From: a virus
DNA length: 37,523 bases
IMG/VR virus record: IMGVR_UViG_3300041409_000622
Coordinates: 1-37,523 of that record
Reading direction: 5' to 3' (one strand)
The notes beneath the pieces were generated by a model. That model ran no database searches and was not told the origin of the DNA. It saw only the letters and a list, made by a program, of their open reading frames with translations. Made by a program: the position numbers and the translations under genes. Shown here in pieces: positions 13,476-22,272 of the stretch (the stretch's first letter is position 1; each line of letters opens with the position of its first letter).

Positions 13476-13505
13476 GCCTCAACGAGGCTCCTGAGGCGTT
13501 TTATT
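13476..13505. terminator. Intrinsic terminator between convergent genes
   Basis: GCCTCA (13476-13481) pairs with TGAGGC (13492-13497) and is followed by GTTTTATT on the plus strand. It would stop transcription from the exported-protein genes before the oppositely oriented late operon. Confidence 0.6.
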
Positions 13506-13537
13506 GCGATTGTGAGGATGCTAGCGCCTGAATGCTC

Positions 13538-13825
13538 TTACTGGATGACCTTGTTGGTGCCGTATATCGTTGTGCCGATCTTGCGAATGAGCCCAACTGC
13601 TCCCGTGAGGGCGGCTACTAACATCAGCACATTTTGCACGATTGAAACTAAGCTATCGATGAGCTGTGTGATGATGTCGGATGGCAGGGTGATGTGTGCG
13701 AGGCCGGCGAGGATTGTCGCGTAGGTCACGACGCCCATTAGGACGGACTTAACGAATAATGAAATGCGCTCGGGGTCGGCTGACGAGAATACGAGCCAAT
13801 TCCAACCGCTCTTTAGGTACTGCAT
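13538..13825 (-). CDS. Holin-like membrane protein
   Basis: A 95-residue protein with a first hydrophobic helix at about 28-45 (SVLMGVVTYATILAGLAH) and a second at about 60-80 (LVSIVQNVLMLVAALTGAVG), and charged ends. Size, two helices and position immediately after the peptidoglycan endopeptidase are those of a holin that releases or exposes the endolysin at the end of infection. The family is not recognised by sequence, so the role rests on topology and context. Confidence 0.5.
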   Translation of the reverse strand: MQYLKSGWNWLVFSSADPERISLFVKSVLMGVVTYATILAGLAHITLPSDIITQLIDSLVSIVQNVLMLVAALTGAVGLIRKIGTTIYGTNKVIQ

Positions 13826-13889
13826 AACGAGAATTTGCTAATTGATAAGGCGAGCGTCTGCCCACCTCCCCGATCTCCGGTCGAAAGTA

Positions 13890-14564
13890 TTAAAGGGACG
13901 GAGACGGGGGAGCTGAGCGGCCAGTCCATTTGGCAAGTAGGGCGGCCATGTTGCGCAACACGATTTGAAGCCCGCTGAGATTGCCTGTCAGGTACGGCAG
14001 TGGGTCTTCGGAGTTCATCATCGGGTTGGTAAAGCGCGAGACCAGCGCACCATTCTTCCAGACGTATTCGTAGAGGCCGAAGTGGAGGTGAGCGCCCTTC
14101 TCTGACGGTGCGTTCCCCCAATAAGCGATGTTGCCGGAGACCACGAACCCAGTGTTGCCGAGGTGGCCGAGTAGGTCGCCCTGCTTTACGGCCTGTCCTT
14201 CTTTAACGACGAAGTCTTTGAGGTGGCAATAAGCGGTCCATATCTGTGAGTTGCCGGGCGTCTCTTCGTCGAGGTTGGGGCTCTGTATCCATACGCCAAT
14301 GCCACCGGGCAGCTTCGGGTCGGTAAAGATGGGGAGCACCGTGCCGTCATGGGCGGCGCGTACCTCGTCGTCATAGAATGTGAAGATGTCGATGCCGGCG
14401 TGGCCCCCGAGGTACAGGTGATAATCATCATGCTGGCCGTAGGAGGCTGAATAGAGGCCAGGGTCGGCACCCCAAAACTGCATGATATGTCCCCGGGGAT
14501 ACTTCTCGAGGATTGCGTTGGGCAGCGGGGATTTAAGAGAATGGAGGAAGTCGAGTCGCTTCAT
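13890..14564 (-). CDS. M23-family peptidoglycan endopeptidase (endolysin)
   Basis: A 224-residue protein with the LytM/M23 zinc site: H55 and D59 in GGHAGID, and H159-x-H161 in GAHLHFGLY, with H114 (AYCHLKD) likely catalytic. It would cleave peptide cross-links in peptidoglycan. No signal peptide is seen, so it needs a holin, and a holin-like gene follows. The N-terminal 50 residues and the last 45 (NMAALLAKWTG) are outside the catalytic fold. The ATG overlaps the upstream stop (ATGA at 14561-14564). Confidence 0.85.
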   Translation of the reverse strand: MKRLDFLHSLKSPLPNAILEKYPRGHIMQFWGADPGLYSASYGQHDDYHLYLGGHAGIDIFTFYDDEVRAAHDGTVLPIFTDPKLPGGIGVWIQSPNLDEETPGNSQIWTAYCHLKDFVVKEGQAVKQGDLLGHLGNTGFVVSGNIAYWGNAPSEKGAHLHFGLYEYVWKNGALVSRFTNPMMNSEDPLPYLTGNLSGLQIVLRNMAALLAKWTGRSAPPSPSL

Positions 14565-14893
14565 ACACGTTTCATTGTACCACCCTTGCGCGTACGTTGT
14601 TTGTGCAAGTGGATAATTGCCTGCCGGATTATATTGCCGTTCTCAGTGAGGTTGGTGGCGAACGTGTTGCGGATGTCGGATTGAAGCTTCTCGAAGGCCT
14701 CATCTCGTGTGTCGAGGCGACGCATCAACTCTTCCCGCTCTTTGCGATGTGAGGCGTTTTGCTCAGTACGCTCGTTCGCGTGGGCGATGTCTTTCTTTTC
14801 CATGTAGGCGGCAAATAGCTTGTAGGCCATCCACAAAATCCAGAGAGCGAGTCCCGGAACGCCTAAACTGGTTACGAGTGTCGGGTCAGGCAT
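14561..14893 (-). CDS. Single TM plus coiled-coil lysis-region protein
   Basis: A 110-residue protein with an N-terminal hydrophobic helix (VTSLGVPGLALWILWMAYKL, about residues 7-27) and then a charged helix (ERTEQNASHRKEREELMRRL) of coiled-coil type. This topology fits a spanin inner-membrane subunit or a small holin. Overlap of its stop with the endopeptidase ATG ties it to the lysis cassette. No C-terminal motif proves either. Confidence 0.5.
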   Translation of the reverse strand: MPDPTLVTSLGVPGLALWILWMAYKLFAAYMEKKDIAHANERTEQNASHRKEREELMRRLDTRDEAFEKLQSDIRNTFATNLTENGNIIRQAIIHLHKQRTRKGGTMKRV

Positions 14894-14896
14894 ATG

Positions 14897-16564
14897 TCAA
14901 TTCTGGCAGCCTGAGGGCTTAGACGTGGTGTAGGTGAAGGTAGTCGCGCCCGCAGCTATGAACCCGTACACGGGTGTGCCGGCCGTGTCGTAGTAGGTGA
15001 GGCAGGTGCCTTTATTCTGGCCGGGCTTGCCGAATTGGAGTGAGGTCGTCGCATTGGCACTGAGGTTCGTCACCTGCAACATCGCGAGTGGCGTCGTCGT
15101 GCCGATGCCGACGTTGCCGGAAGAAAATATGGTGTTGGCCGCAGGCGTGACGGTGATGTTTGCCTGGCCGCCGGTTATGACAAGCCCCCCGTCAGCGGCG
15201 CTGCGGTTGATGGATGAACCGTTGTTAAAGGAGATGCCGCTATCAACACCGAAGACCGAAATATTAGTCGGCGTCAGCGTGGCTGCCAAGATGGTATTCG
15301 CGGGGTTTGTAACAGTTATACTGTTGGCCGTCGTGTTGACCGCGCCGAGGCCAATACCGCCCGTAAAGTAGCCGTTGCCGGCGACAGAGAACGTTGTCGC
15401 AGGACTCGTGGTGCCGATACCGATGTTGCTTGCGGTCGAGATGAAAAGTGTCGAGGTCGCAAGCAAGGTGTTGGTGCCGTTGTAGTACGGGAACTGGCCG
15501 GCCACGCCGGTGACGGCTGAGACGGCAGAAGCGCCATTGCCTTGGAGGAGACCGGTGAGAGTTCCAAATATCGGAGCGGACGTGTTGAAGGTCTGCTGTC
15601 CTGTCCATGCGTTCGCGTGTGCGAGGTTGAGGGTCGCGGTGAGCGTGCCAGAGGTAGTTATTGGCGTCCCGCCGATCGTTAGTGTCGAGTTCGCATCCGA
15701 AAGGCCAACGGACGAGACGGTCGCATTGGAAGTATTGCAGGTAGGGCATCCGAACGAGCCGTTCGCACCGCCCAGTTGCGCTCCGAGCGTTCCTGAGAAT
15801 GTGATAGGTGCCGTGACGCCATGGGAGGAGGTGGCGACGCCGTAGACGCCCGACGTGCCATTAGAAACGAGAACGTTGCTGGAAGACGGTTGTGACGTGG
15901 TTGCAAGACCCAGCCATGATATCGCTCCGCCTCCCGAAAGGACGGTATGAGCAGCGCACATAAGCGGCGCGGTGCATATTTCGGAAGAGGTGGCAATGTC
16001 TGCGAACGTATTTACGCCGGTTGAGTAATGGACACGTCCAGCAGTCAGTCCAGACGAAGTCGCGATACCGGCCCAGGAGATGATTGGTGTCGTGCCGCCG
16101 GATGAGAGGATGGGCCATGTTCCTGTAACTGCTGTGAGAGTACCGGTGCTTGCCGCTGTGCACGATTCTGCATTGCCGGTCGCATCCACGCCGAGCGGAT
16201 AGTTACCCGCTGAGCAATTTGTGCCGTTCGCTGCAAGCGCAGTGGCCGTTCCGGCATTGCCGCTCCACGTTCCAGATGTTGAAAGCGACACGGCTCCATT
16301 GCTCCACGAGAGCGGAGAGCTGTAGGTAGTCGTCGCTACCCAGGTGGGTGCTGTGCCTAAATAAACGAGCTGATAGCCTTGCGTGGCGGCGGTCGTTGTG
16401 CCGAGTCGGGTCGTTCCATTTCCGAGAAGTATCGTGCCTGCCTTCAGTGCTCCCCACCCGGTGCCTCCTTGCGGGACGGTCGAGACAGCGAGCGCTGAAG
16501 CAAATTGGATAAGACTGAATATTGTTACGAACAACGCGGCGAGGAGAAGTGCGAATTTACGCAT
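14897..16564 (-). CDS. Fibre protein with GIGTTSP repeats and a signal peptide
   Basis: Start taken at ATG 16564, giving 555 residues; an upstream extension lacks support. It opens with a Sec signal peptide (MRKFALLLAALFVTIFSLIQ-FASA). The body is Thr/Ser/Gly/Ala rich and strand-like: QGGTGWGALKAGTILLGNGT near the start, and SNIGIGTTSPATTFSVAG and GNVGIGTTTPLAMLQV near the end, the pattern seen in trimeric tail-fibre and tailspike shafts. It overlaps the collagen-like gene by 8 bases, and is the second fibre of the late region. A signal peptide is unusual for a virion fibre, which assembles in the cytoplasm. Confidence 0.7.
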   Translation of the reverse strand: MRKFALLLAALFVTIFSLIQFASALAVSTVPQGGTGWGALKAGTILLGNGTTRLGTTTAATQGYQLVYLGTAPTWVATTTYSSPLSWSNGAVSLSTSGTWSGNAGTATALAANGTNCSAGNYPLGVDATGNAESCTAASTGTLTAVTGTWPILSSGGTTPIISWAGIATSSGLTAGRVHYSTGVNTFADIATSSEICTAPLMCAAHTVLSGGGAISWLGLATTSQPSSSNVLVSNGTSGVYGVATSSHGVTAPITFSGTLGAQLGGANGSFGCPTCNTSNATVSSVGLSDANSTLTIGGTPITTSGTLTATLNLAHANAWTGQQTFNTSAPIFGTLTGLLQGNGASAVSAVTGVAGQFPYYNGTNTLLATSTLFISTASNIGIGTTSPATTFSVAGNGYFTGGIGLGAVNTTANSITVTNPANTILAATLTPTNISVFGVDSGISFNNGSSINRSAADGGLVITGGQANITVTPAANTIFSSGNVGIGTTTPLAMLQVTNLSANATTSLQFGKPGQNKGTCLTYYDTAGTPVYGFIAAGATTFTYTTSKPSGCQN

Positions 16565-17429
16565 AAATAATTGTGAAGGGTAAACCTGATAATTCGGGCG
16601 GGAGTGCTGTTCCAAATGTAATTGTACTACCCGCAACTGAGTAATCGGACGGATGAATGAATTGACCGTTGATAGCAAAACTGAGGATGGTGGTGATGGT
16701 ATGCGTTGTTGTGTAGACAGTGTTCACGCCATCGACTGCGCCTGTCGGCGTCTCGGTGTAGATGGTCCCTAAGCTGGCACCGGGAATGGTGACGGCGATA
16801 ACACCTCCCCCTAAATCCGAGACGGAGACGCCCGCGCCAAGGAAGTCGAGAATTTTTACGTCTGAAGCTACCAGCGTGTTGGAGCGCTGAATTGCGAGCT
16901 GTTGAGCGCCGCCCCATTTACGGAAACTGTCGATATTGGGACGATCACTGAGTTCGTCGTAAGAAATTCTGCCTCTCACCTTCGCTACGATCTGTTCCGG
17001 CGTGTCGGGTGAGCCGTCTTTTCCTGGATCGCCCTTGTCGCCTTTTTCTCCTTTGGGACCGGGGACGCCCTGCTCTCCTTGCGGCCCGACAACTCCTTCT
17101 GCTTGTGGCCCTACGGGACCAACCTCGCCTGTATCGCCTTTTTCTCCTTGATCGCCCTTGTCGCCCTTTAATCCTTTGACGGTGACGGTGTCTGCAACGG
17201 TCTGTACGCGCTCTGTGGCTTCGGCTGCTCCTGATTTGATGGCGTCTACAATTTCCTTCTGGCCGAGTGCTATCGCTTCAAGGATGGGCTCGGGGTTGTT
17301 CTTCTCCCCCTGGTGGATGAGTGCTTCGATGCCCTTTTCGAGGTTCGCGTTGTGTTGCTCATTCTGTACGAGCAACGCCTCAAGCTCTGGCTGTGGTTGC
17401 GGGACTTGTGGCGTGTTTTCGGGAGTCAT
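16557..17429 (-). CDS. Collagen-like phage fibre protein
   Basis: A 290-residue protein. Residues about 90-145 are Gly-X-Y repeats (GLKGDKGDQGEKGDTGEVG, later GPKGEKGDKGDPGKDG), giving a collagen-type triple helix. The N-terminal part is helical (about 20-90). The C-terminal part from about residue 150 is beta-rich and ends with the pattern AVDGVNTVYTTTHTI ... LPFTIIYA, a small domain repeated in many phage structural proteins. Its 3' end overlaps the start of the next fibre gene, so the two are co-translated. Likely a rod-like tail or head fibre. Confidence 0.75.
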   Translation of the reverse strand: MTPENTPQVPQPQPELEALLVQNEQHNANLEKGIEALIHQGEKNNPEPILEAIALGQKEIVDAIKSGAAEATERVQTVADTVTVKGLKGDKGDQGEKGDTGEVGPVGPQAEGVVGPQGEQGVPGPKGEKGDKGDPGKDGSPDTPEQIVAKVRGRISYDELSDRPNIDSFRKWGGAQQLAIQRSNTLVASDVKILDFLGAGVSVSDLGGGVIAVTIPGASLGTIYTETPTGAVDGVNTVYTTTHTITTILSFAINGQFIHPSDYSVAGSTITFGTALPPELSGLPFTIIYA

Positions 17430-17479
17430 GGTAGGGTTGCGGGATGATTTTATTTATTGTGTTCGTGCTGGGAGCGCTC

Positions 17480-19045
17480 CTACTTGTTACCCGTCGGTAA
17501 TTTGGGCGAGCCGATAGTGGTGCGAAGATTTGAGCTTCCTGCTGCGGGAAGATTTATCGGTGCGCCGGATGATACTTGGGAGGGCGCGCGATTGCCGGGC
17601 GGCAATGCAAGTGTCGGCGGCTCTGTGGGAGGCTTGGTTTGACCGAGATAACCTTCGACTGCTTGGAAGGCTTTTGAAAGGTGGTCGAGCGGGTCGCGTT
17701 GTGCGCCCAGTACTTTTGACAGTACCTTCATCGCGCCGCCCTTTGCGAGGTAAAGCGCGGGGTTGTGGGCAAAAACAGCTTCAAGGATATTTATATTGCC
17801 GAAGTCGTTGATGTATTGAGGAATGCCTTTTCCAGTCTGGCGGACGGTCTTCTGGACCATGCGGACCAAGTCGGGTTCAAGCGCCTTGAGTGATGCGTAC
17901 ATATCTTTGTAAGGGCGTATGGCGGCGTCCTTGACGGTGGAGAGACCTTTGTCGAGGGCATTGTTAACGCCGTGGGCGATCTCTGCGTCTATCTGGTTGG
18001 GGATGGCATCGCTCGCACCAGAGAACGTCGCACCAAGGCGGGAATTTAGTTGTTTGAGATATGTCTGTGTTGCCTCTACGCCTTGATTTTTCAGCGCTTC
18101 CAATTCGCTCAACCGTGTTGCTGCGTGCGCGGCCGCCTGGGCTGTATTGCCGGGGCGGGTGTACTTTTCGATAGCTGAAATGACTGGCGTGAAGTCGGGC
18201 TTAACGGAAGATCCGCGCTCAAGGCCGGCCTGCACCTTGTCCCAGATTTGGTTTTTCGCTTGCACGAACGCAGAGAGTAGGTCGTGCGGTTCGGCGATCT
18301 TCGTGGGATTGAAAGTAAATGTTGTGCCATCCGAACGCGATATCGGCTGGTCTTTCGTCATGGTGTAGAGCGTTTCGAGACCGGACAGCCGTTTGGTGTC
18401 GTTTGTCAGGATTCCCGTTGCACTTTTCTTTCCAACGTTGCCAAGGCCCTTGTTGATGTTGGCAATTGCCTCGGTCTGGAGGGTTGCTTTTGATTTCAGG
18501 CCGCCTGGAGGGGGGAGCTTGTCAGCTAGAGTGCCTGCCGTATCGAGTCCGGTCCGTGCTGCGGAAACGGCTGGCTTGGATGTAGCGCCCGCGAGTGCTC
18601 CTGCGATTGTTGCGGCATTGCCGATGCCTTCGGCAGCTTTTGCCGCATATTCACCCGGCTTGCTGAGAGCAAAGTTTTGGACGGCGGGGACGTCTCCTAT
18701 CCTGTCGCCTATGGCGGTGATGGCGGTTCCGACAGGTTTGAGAACAGGGGCGGCGATCGAACCTAGAAAGTTGATAGGCGCAGCGGCCATTTTCAGCGCG
18801 CCAAATGGTAAGTTGCCTGCGGCGTCACCGGGTTTAGAGGCTTGCGCGAGACCTTCTTTGAACTGGTCTACGGCCCCGCCTGCCGCAGAACCGATGGCGT
18901 TCGCTGCATATCGGAGGGGGTGCGCGTATGGATCGTTGGCGAATTTGTCGGTGTTGTTGGCGGGTGGCACGTACGGCGTAAACCCGGCCGGCGTTCCCGG
19001 TGCGTTTTGTGGAAGAGCGGGAGGTATGTAAGGCGTGAAGGCCAT
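17480..19045 (-). CDS. Probable internal virion/ejection protein 1
   Basis: A 521-residue protein with a repeated N-terminal motif (AFTPYIPPALPQNAPGTPAG then FTPYVPP). The rest is largely Ala-rich helices (KMAAAPINFLGSIAAPVLKP, AAEGIGNAATIAGALAGATS). Low sequence complexity, long helices and position after the tail hub fit DNA-ejection proteins of podoviruses. It starts one base after the previous gene ends. No enzyme motif is seen. Confidence 0.5.
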   Translation of the reverse strand: MAFTPYIPPALPQNAPGTPAGFTPYVPPANNTDKFANDPYAHPLRYAANAIGSAAGGAVDQFKEGLAQASKPGDAAGNLPFGALKMAAAPINFLGSIAAPVLKPVGTAITAIGDRIGDVPAVQNFALSKPGEYAAKAAEGIGNAATIAGALAGATSKPAVSAARTGLDTAGTLADKLPPPGGLKSKATLQTEAIANINKGLGNVGKKSATGILTNDTKRLSGLETLYTMTKDQPISRSDGTTFTFNPTKIAEPHDLLSAFVQAKNQIWDKVQAGLERGSSVKPDFTPVISAIEKYTRPGNTAQAAAHAATRLSELEALKNQGVEATQTYLKQLNSRLGATFSGASDAIPNQIDAEIAHGVNNALDKGLSTVKDAAIRPYKDMYASLKALEPDLVRMVQKTVRQTGKGIPQYINDFGNINILEAVFAHNPALYLAKGGAMKVLSKVLGAQRDPLDHLSKAFQAVEGYLGQTKPPTEPPTLALPPGNRAPSQVSSGAPINLPAAGSSNLRTTIGSPKLPTGNK

Positions 19046-19046
19046 A

Positions 19047-20954
19047 TTACAGTTTGGTGTACGTCAGGGCACTGAACTCGCTCGGGGAGACATAGCCGAT
19101 CTGTCCTGTCTCGTTGAGTAGGACGGGGATTTGGCCAGCGGGAGCACTTGAAACGACATGGTTGTAATCAGCACCCTGTTCTGAGAGAGAGCGTTCTACG
19201 AAGTCAGCGTCGCTCGAGCTGCCCTTCGGTGAGCCGGTGCCCATGCTTGTGGCGCCGTTCGGATTCGTCTGTCCGCCTTGCGTGTAGTATTCCGAGACCT
19301 TGTTGCGCACGCGTCCGGCGAGTTGGTCGACGGTGGCGCCAAGGGTCGCGTCGTCGTATTTGATGTTTACGAGAGTAAGGCCGAGCGCGGTCGTGAAGTC
19401 GGATCCTGCGCTGCCGCCGAGAAGCTTACCTGCCTCATCGCCGGCAATGGTCGCGAGCTGTACAAGTTTGGCGGCGTTCGGGTCGCTCGTGCCGGCTGCG
19501 AGGGCGATCTGCCCGCCGTTGAGAATTGTGATGCTGCCACGCGGTACTTTCTTAGAAAGCTCCTTAATCTGGTCGAGCGTGTTGAGGACAGTGTTCGAGT
19601 TCGCGATGAACGTCTGTGTGGTCGGGCTCTTGAAGAACGCATATTGAGCAGCGGCGTTCGCCGGAGTCCATCCGGGGATGAGCGCCCTGATACGCGCGCC
19701 TGCTTGGTCGAGCTGTCCAGGGTATTTGAATTTAGATAGAGATGGCTGGCCGGTCTGCGCGTACGCAAGGTCGGACGTACTGAGCTTGTCGTAGGGGTTT
19801 GAAACCGTGCCTGTGGGCGGGATCGCAGGTGTGACTGTTTTCGTCGGAGCTGTAGTGCCTGTCCCCGAGGGAAGCCCCGTACTTGCAGGCGCAGGGGTTT
19901 TCGCTGGAGAGGCTGTACCCGCGACTTGCGGGCCGGCGCGTTGAACGATCTGTAAGGCTCCTGTGAGAGGGTCATGTGTGACCGTATCGGATACTTTCTG
20001 ATTTGCCTTTTGTGCGTTCCAGTCGGCGAGGGAGCCGGTGTAGCCATCATTCTGTACGGCGTACTGATATTCTTTGAGCGCCGAGTCAGGTGTTGCGGTT
20101 CCTTGCTGAACCTGCGTGAGCGTACCGTCTGCTCCGACCCGGTAGCTGTTGTCGGTGAGAGGAATGTTCGTGAGATTCGCCTTCTGAGTAGCGGCGGCGC
20201 TATTCTTCGCGGCGACATATGAAGAGACAAGCGCGTCCGGCGAAATCTGATAGCTGTCCGCTATGGCTTTGATGTCGTCCGGCGATGCGGTCGAGAGGTC
20301 GATACCTGCTGCAAGCGCATGCTGTGCCGCCGACGTGGTACGAGCTGTGCGGCGGTCGTCTTGTTTACTGAGAAACGTTATATAGTCGCTGGCGCTTTGC
20401 TGCTTGACCGCGTTCTTCGCGGCGATCTCTTGCTGTGCGAGAGCGTTTCCCTTGTCCGTAATACTTGCGATGGCTGCTGCCTTTTCAGCATCAATGCCGG
20501 AGTAGATACCCTGATTGTCGGTGTTCACTTTGTCGTTTGCAGCTGCTCCGAAGTCAGATCCCAAGAGGCCGCGGCGTGCGGAGATGGCAGCATTCTCGCC
20601 GAGGCGTCCCTGTCCAGCGATTTGAGCTTGTCTGAGCTTTTCAGCGTATACAGAGTTCGTCGCGTCTATCTCGGCCTGTAATTGCTTGGTGACGTTATCG
20701 CGGATGGTCTGTTCATCGACAGGCGCTTGCGAGGAGTTGCGGTATATTCCGACCGCGTCGTTAATAGCTGTGTCGTCCGGTGTGAGACCGCCGTAGAGGT
20801 CTTTTATTGTCAGCGGTGATGGCGTTCCTGGCTGTGGTGTTGGGGTCGGTGTTGCAGGAGTAGTGGGCTGGTAGGCCAAGCCCGTTTTTGCATTAAACGT
20901 CTGGCCGTTGTTGTCGTAGACCTGATCTGCCCCGATGTTGTAGATGTCAGCCAT
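19047..20954 (-). CDS. Probable internal virion/ejection protein 2
   Basis: A 635-residue protein with a Pro/Thr-rich linker near residues 30-48 (PTTPATPTPTPQPGTP), then Gln/Ala-rich helices (QLQAEIDATNSVYAEKLRQA, SARRGLLGSDFGAAANDK). The second half has a folded region around FANSNTV/LDQIKELSKKV. No catalytic motif visible. Size, helical content and place in the late operon suggest an ejection or core protein. It overlaps none of its neighbours and is separated from each by 1-3 bases, showing a single transcript. Confidence 0.5.
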   Translation of the reverse strand: MADIYNIGADQVYDNNGQTFNAKTGLAYQPTTPATPTPTPQPGTPSPLTIKDLYGGLTPDDTAINDAVGIYRNSSQAPVDEQTIRDNVTKQLQAEIDATNSVYAEKLRQAQIAGQGRLGENAAISARRGLLGSDFGAAANDKVNTDNQGIYSGIDAEKAAAIASITDKGNALAQQEIAAKNAVKQQSASDYITFLSKQDDRRTARTTSAAQHALAAGIDLSTASPDDIKAIADSYQISPDALVSSYVAAKNSAAATQKANLTNIPLTDNSYRVGADGTLTQVQQGTATPDSALKEYQYAVQNDGYTGSLADWNAQKANQKVSDTVTHDPLTGALQIVQRAGPQVAGTASPAKTPAPASTGLPSGTGTTAPTKTVTPAIPPTGTVSNPYDKLSTSDLAYAQTGQPSLSKFKYPGQLDQAGARIRALIPGWTPANAAAQYAFFKSPTTQTFIANSNTVLNTLDQIKELSKKVPRGSITILNGGQIALAAGTSDPNAAKLVQLATIAGDEAGKLLGGSAGSDFTTALGLTLVNIKYDDATLGATVDQLAGRVRNKVSEYYTQGGQTNPNGATSMGTGSPKGSSSDADFVERSLSEQGADYNHVVSSAPAGQIPVLLNETGQIGYVSPSEFSALTYTKL

Positions 20955-20957
20955 ATA

Positions 20958-22235
20958 TTACGCGATAGCTTCCCAGAGGATGGTTATTTGGTCGGTACCG
21001 TTGGTACCGCCGCGTGTGAAAGCGAGCGTGATGTTCGTTGCGTCGCATGTGACAGTGGCGTTTTGGGTGTGTGGCGATGCGCCGGACGCCGTGAACGATA
21101 TGCTTCCGGCCTGTGTCGTGCCGTCGTATGTGGCGACGCATACCGCCTGTCCCCCACCCGTGTATGAAGATGATGGCGTGAAGGCAGTGATGCGGACAAA
21201 GCGCGGAGTGCGTCCAAGCCCGTGTGCGAGTACTAGGTTGCCGGAGCCCGTTGCCATCGTCCATGAGCTGTCAGTACCGGCTGCGAACTTTGGTGCATTG
21301 GCGAGGGGAGAGATCATCCGGCAATTCGAACCGTCCACAATGACGACTTGGACGAATTGGCCTGCGGCAATGTCGCCGTTCGCAAGCGCTGACCCGTCCA
21401 CCCGGAGGATGTTGAGTGCGCCGACAGAATTTATGTTGAGCGTTGCCGGCCCGGTGTTCACAGTGTTTGCCTTGAAGCAAAAGACGGAGCCGGCAGTATA
21501 GGAGGCGAGCGCGGGTGAGAGTGTGATCGCGTAAGTATCGTTGCTGCCGGCGTCGGCCGCGTATTTTTCCGCGCCCTTCTGAAAGTCTTTTTGAGTGACG
21601 AACAGATTTGTTGTAGCTGGTGTGGTCGTAGCTGCGAGCCCGTCCTTCTGAGCGGACGTGGGGATGTAACCGACCTGAGCAGCAGTAGGCAGGCGTGCGT
21701 CATTATCGCCGACCGCGATCGGTGCGGTTGGGCTCACAGGCGCAACGGAAAGCTTCGAGATGCCCTTGACCGTCGTGGACGCATCCGCGCCGCCCGCGAT
21801 CGCTACGCCATCGACGTACGCTTTGGTGGCGAGCTGGTTCGCGGTCGAAATTGTGGCGGTGCCGTCATAACCGAGAGGGACCGATGCGTTAAGGTTCGTC
21901 GCTCCTGAAACGAGGTCATTGATGTACTTGATGTGCGCGAAGTCGGTAAGCGTGATGGATGAGCCGACACGGTGCGTGCGCACACAACCCGAAGTCTCGA
22001 CGCCCTGGCGTGAGAGTGATTTTATGTTGGTGAGCGATGTACCCGAAAGGTCGCATGAAATATGCTCTTTTTGAGCGTTGTCGCCGTCGATAGCAAAGAA
22101 GTAATGACCGGCAGGAAGCGTGATGTTGTCGTCGTCTGTTGCGCTTTGGAGGGTTACCGAAGTAGCACCGACTGCCATGCCGGTAGCAAGAGAAGTCGTA
22201 AAATCGGCGATTATTTTCCCGAGAAGAGTGGACAT
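20958..22235 (-). CDS. Tail fibre / receptor-binding protein
   Basis: A 425-residue protein. The N-terminal about 120 residues (LATGMAVGATSVTLQSATDD, FFAIDGDNAQKEHI, TDFAHIKYINDL) look like the adaptor that fixes fibres to the virion. YDGTATISTANQLATKAYVD is the usual fibre phrase with AYVDG. The rest is beta-rich and repetitive. Its promoter-like box lies upstream at 22257. I associate this N-terminal type with phages and contigs from uncultivated bacteria, but that is memory, not search. Confidence 0.65.
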   Translation of the reverse strand: MSTLLGKIIADFTTSLATGMAVGATSVTLQSATDDDNITLPAGHYFFAIDGDNAQKEHISCDLSGTSLTNIKSLSRQGVETSGCVRTHRVGSSITLTDFAHIKYINDLVSGATNLNASVPLGYDGTATISTANQLATKAYVDGVAIAGGADASTTVKGISKLSVAPVSPTAPIAVGDNDARLPTAAQVGYIPTSAQKDGLAATTTPATTNLFVTQKDFQKGAEKYAADAGSNDTYAITLSPALASYTAGSVFCFKANTVNTGPATLNINSVGALNILRVDGSALANGDIAAGQFVQVVIVDGSNCRMISPLANAPKFAAGTDSSWTMATGSGNLVLAHGLGRTPRFVRITAFTPSSSYTGGGQAVCVATYDGTTQAGSISFTASGASPHTQNATVTCDATNITLAFTRGGTNGTDQITILWEAIA

Positions 22236-22256
22236 GTAGGATGCCCCGTAGGGCGG

Positions 22257-22265
22257 ATTATATCA
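22257..22265 (-). promoter_or_regulatory. Extended -10 promoter box for fibre/late genes
   Basis: TGATATAAT on the minus strand in the 37-base gap between two late genes, 21 bases before the ATG at 22235. A consensus extended -10 element with no -35. The AT palindrome TTAATTAA lies just upstream. Confidence 0.5.
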
Positions 22266-22272
22266 TGATTAA

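Noticed and set aside
17028-17170. Short tandem repeats as a possible CRISPR-like array
   Set aside because: They are codons of the collagen-like Gly-X-Y repeats; there are no spacers of constant length.
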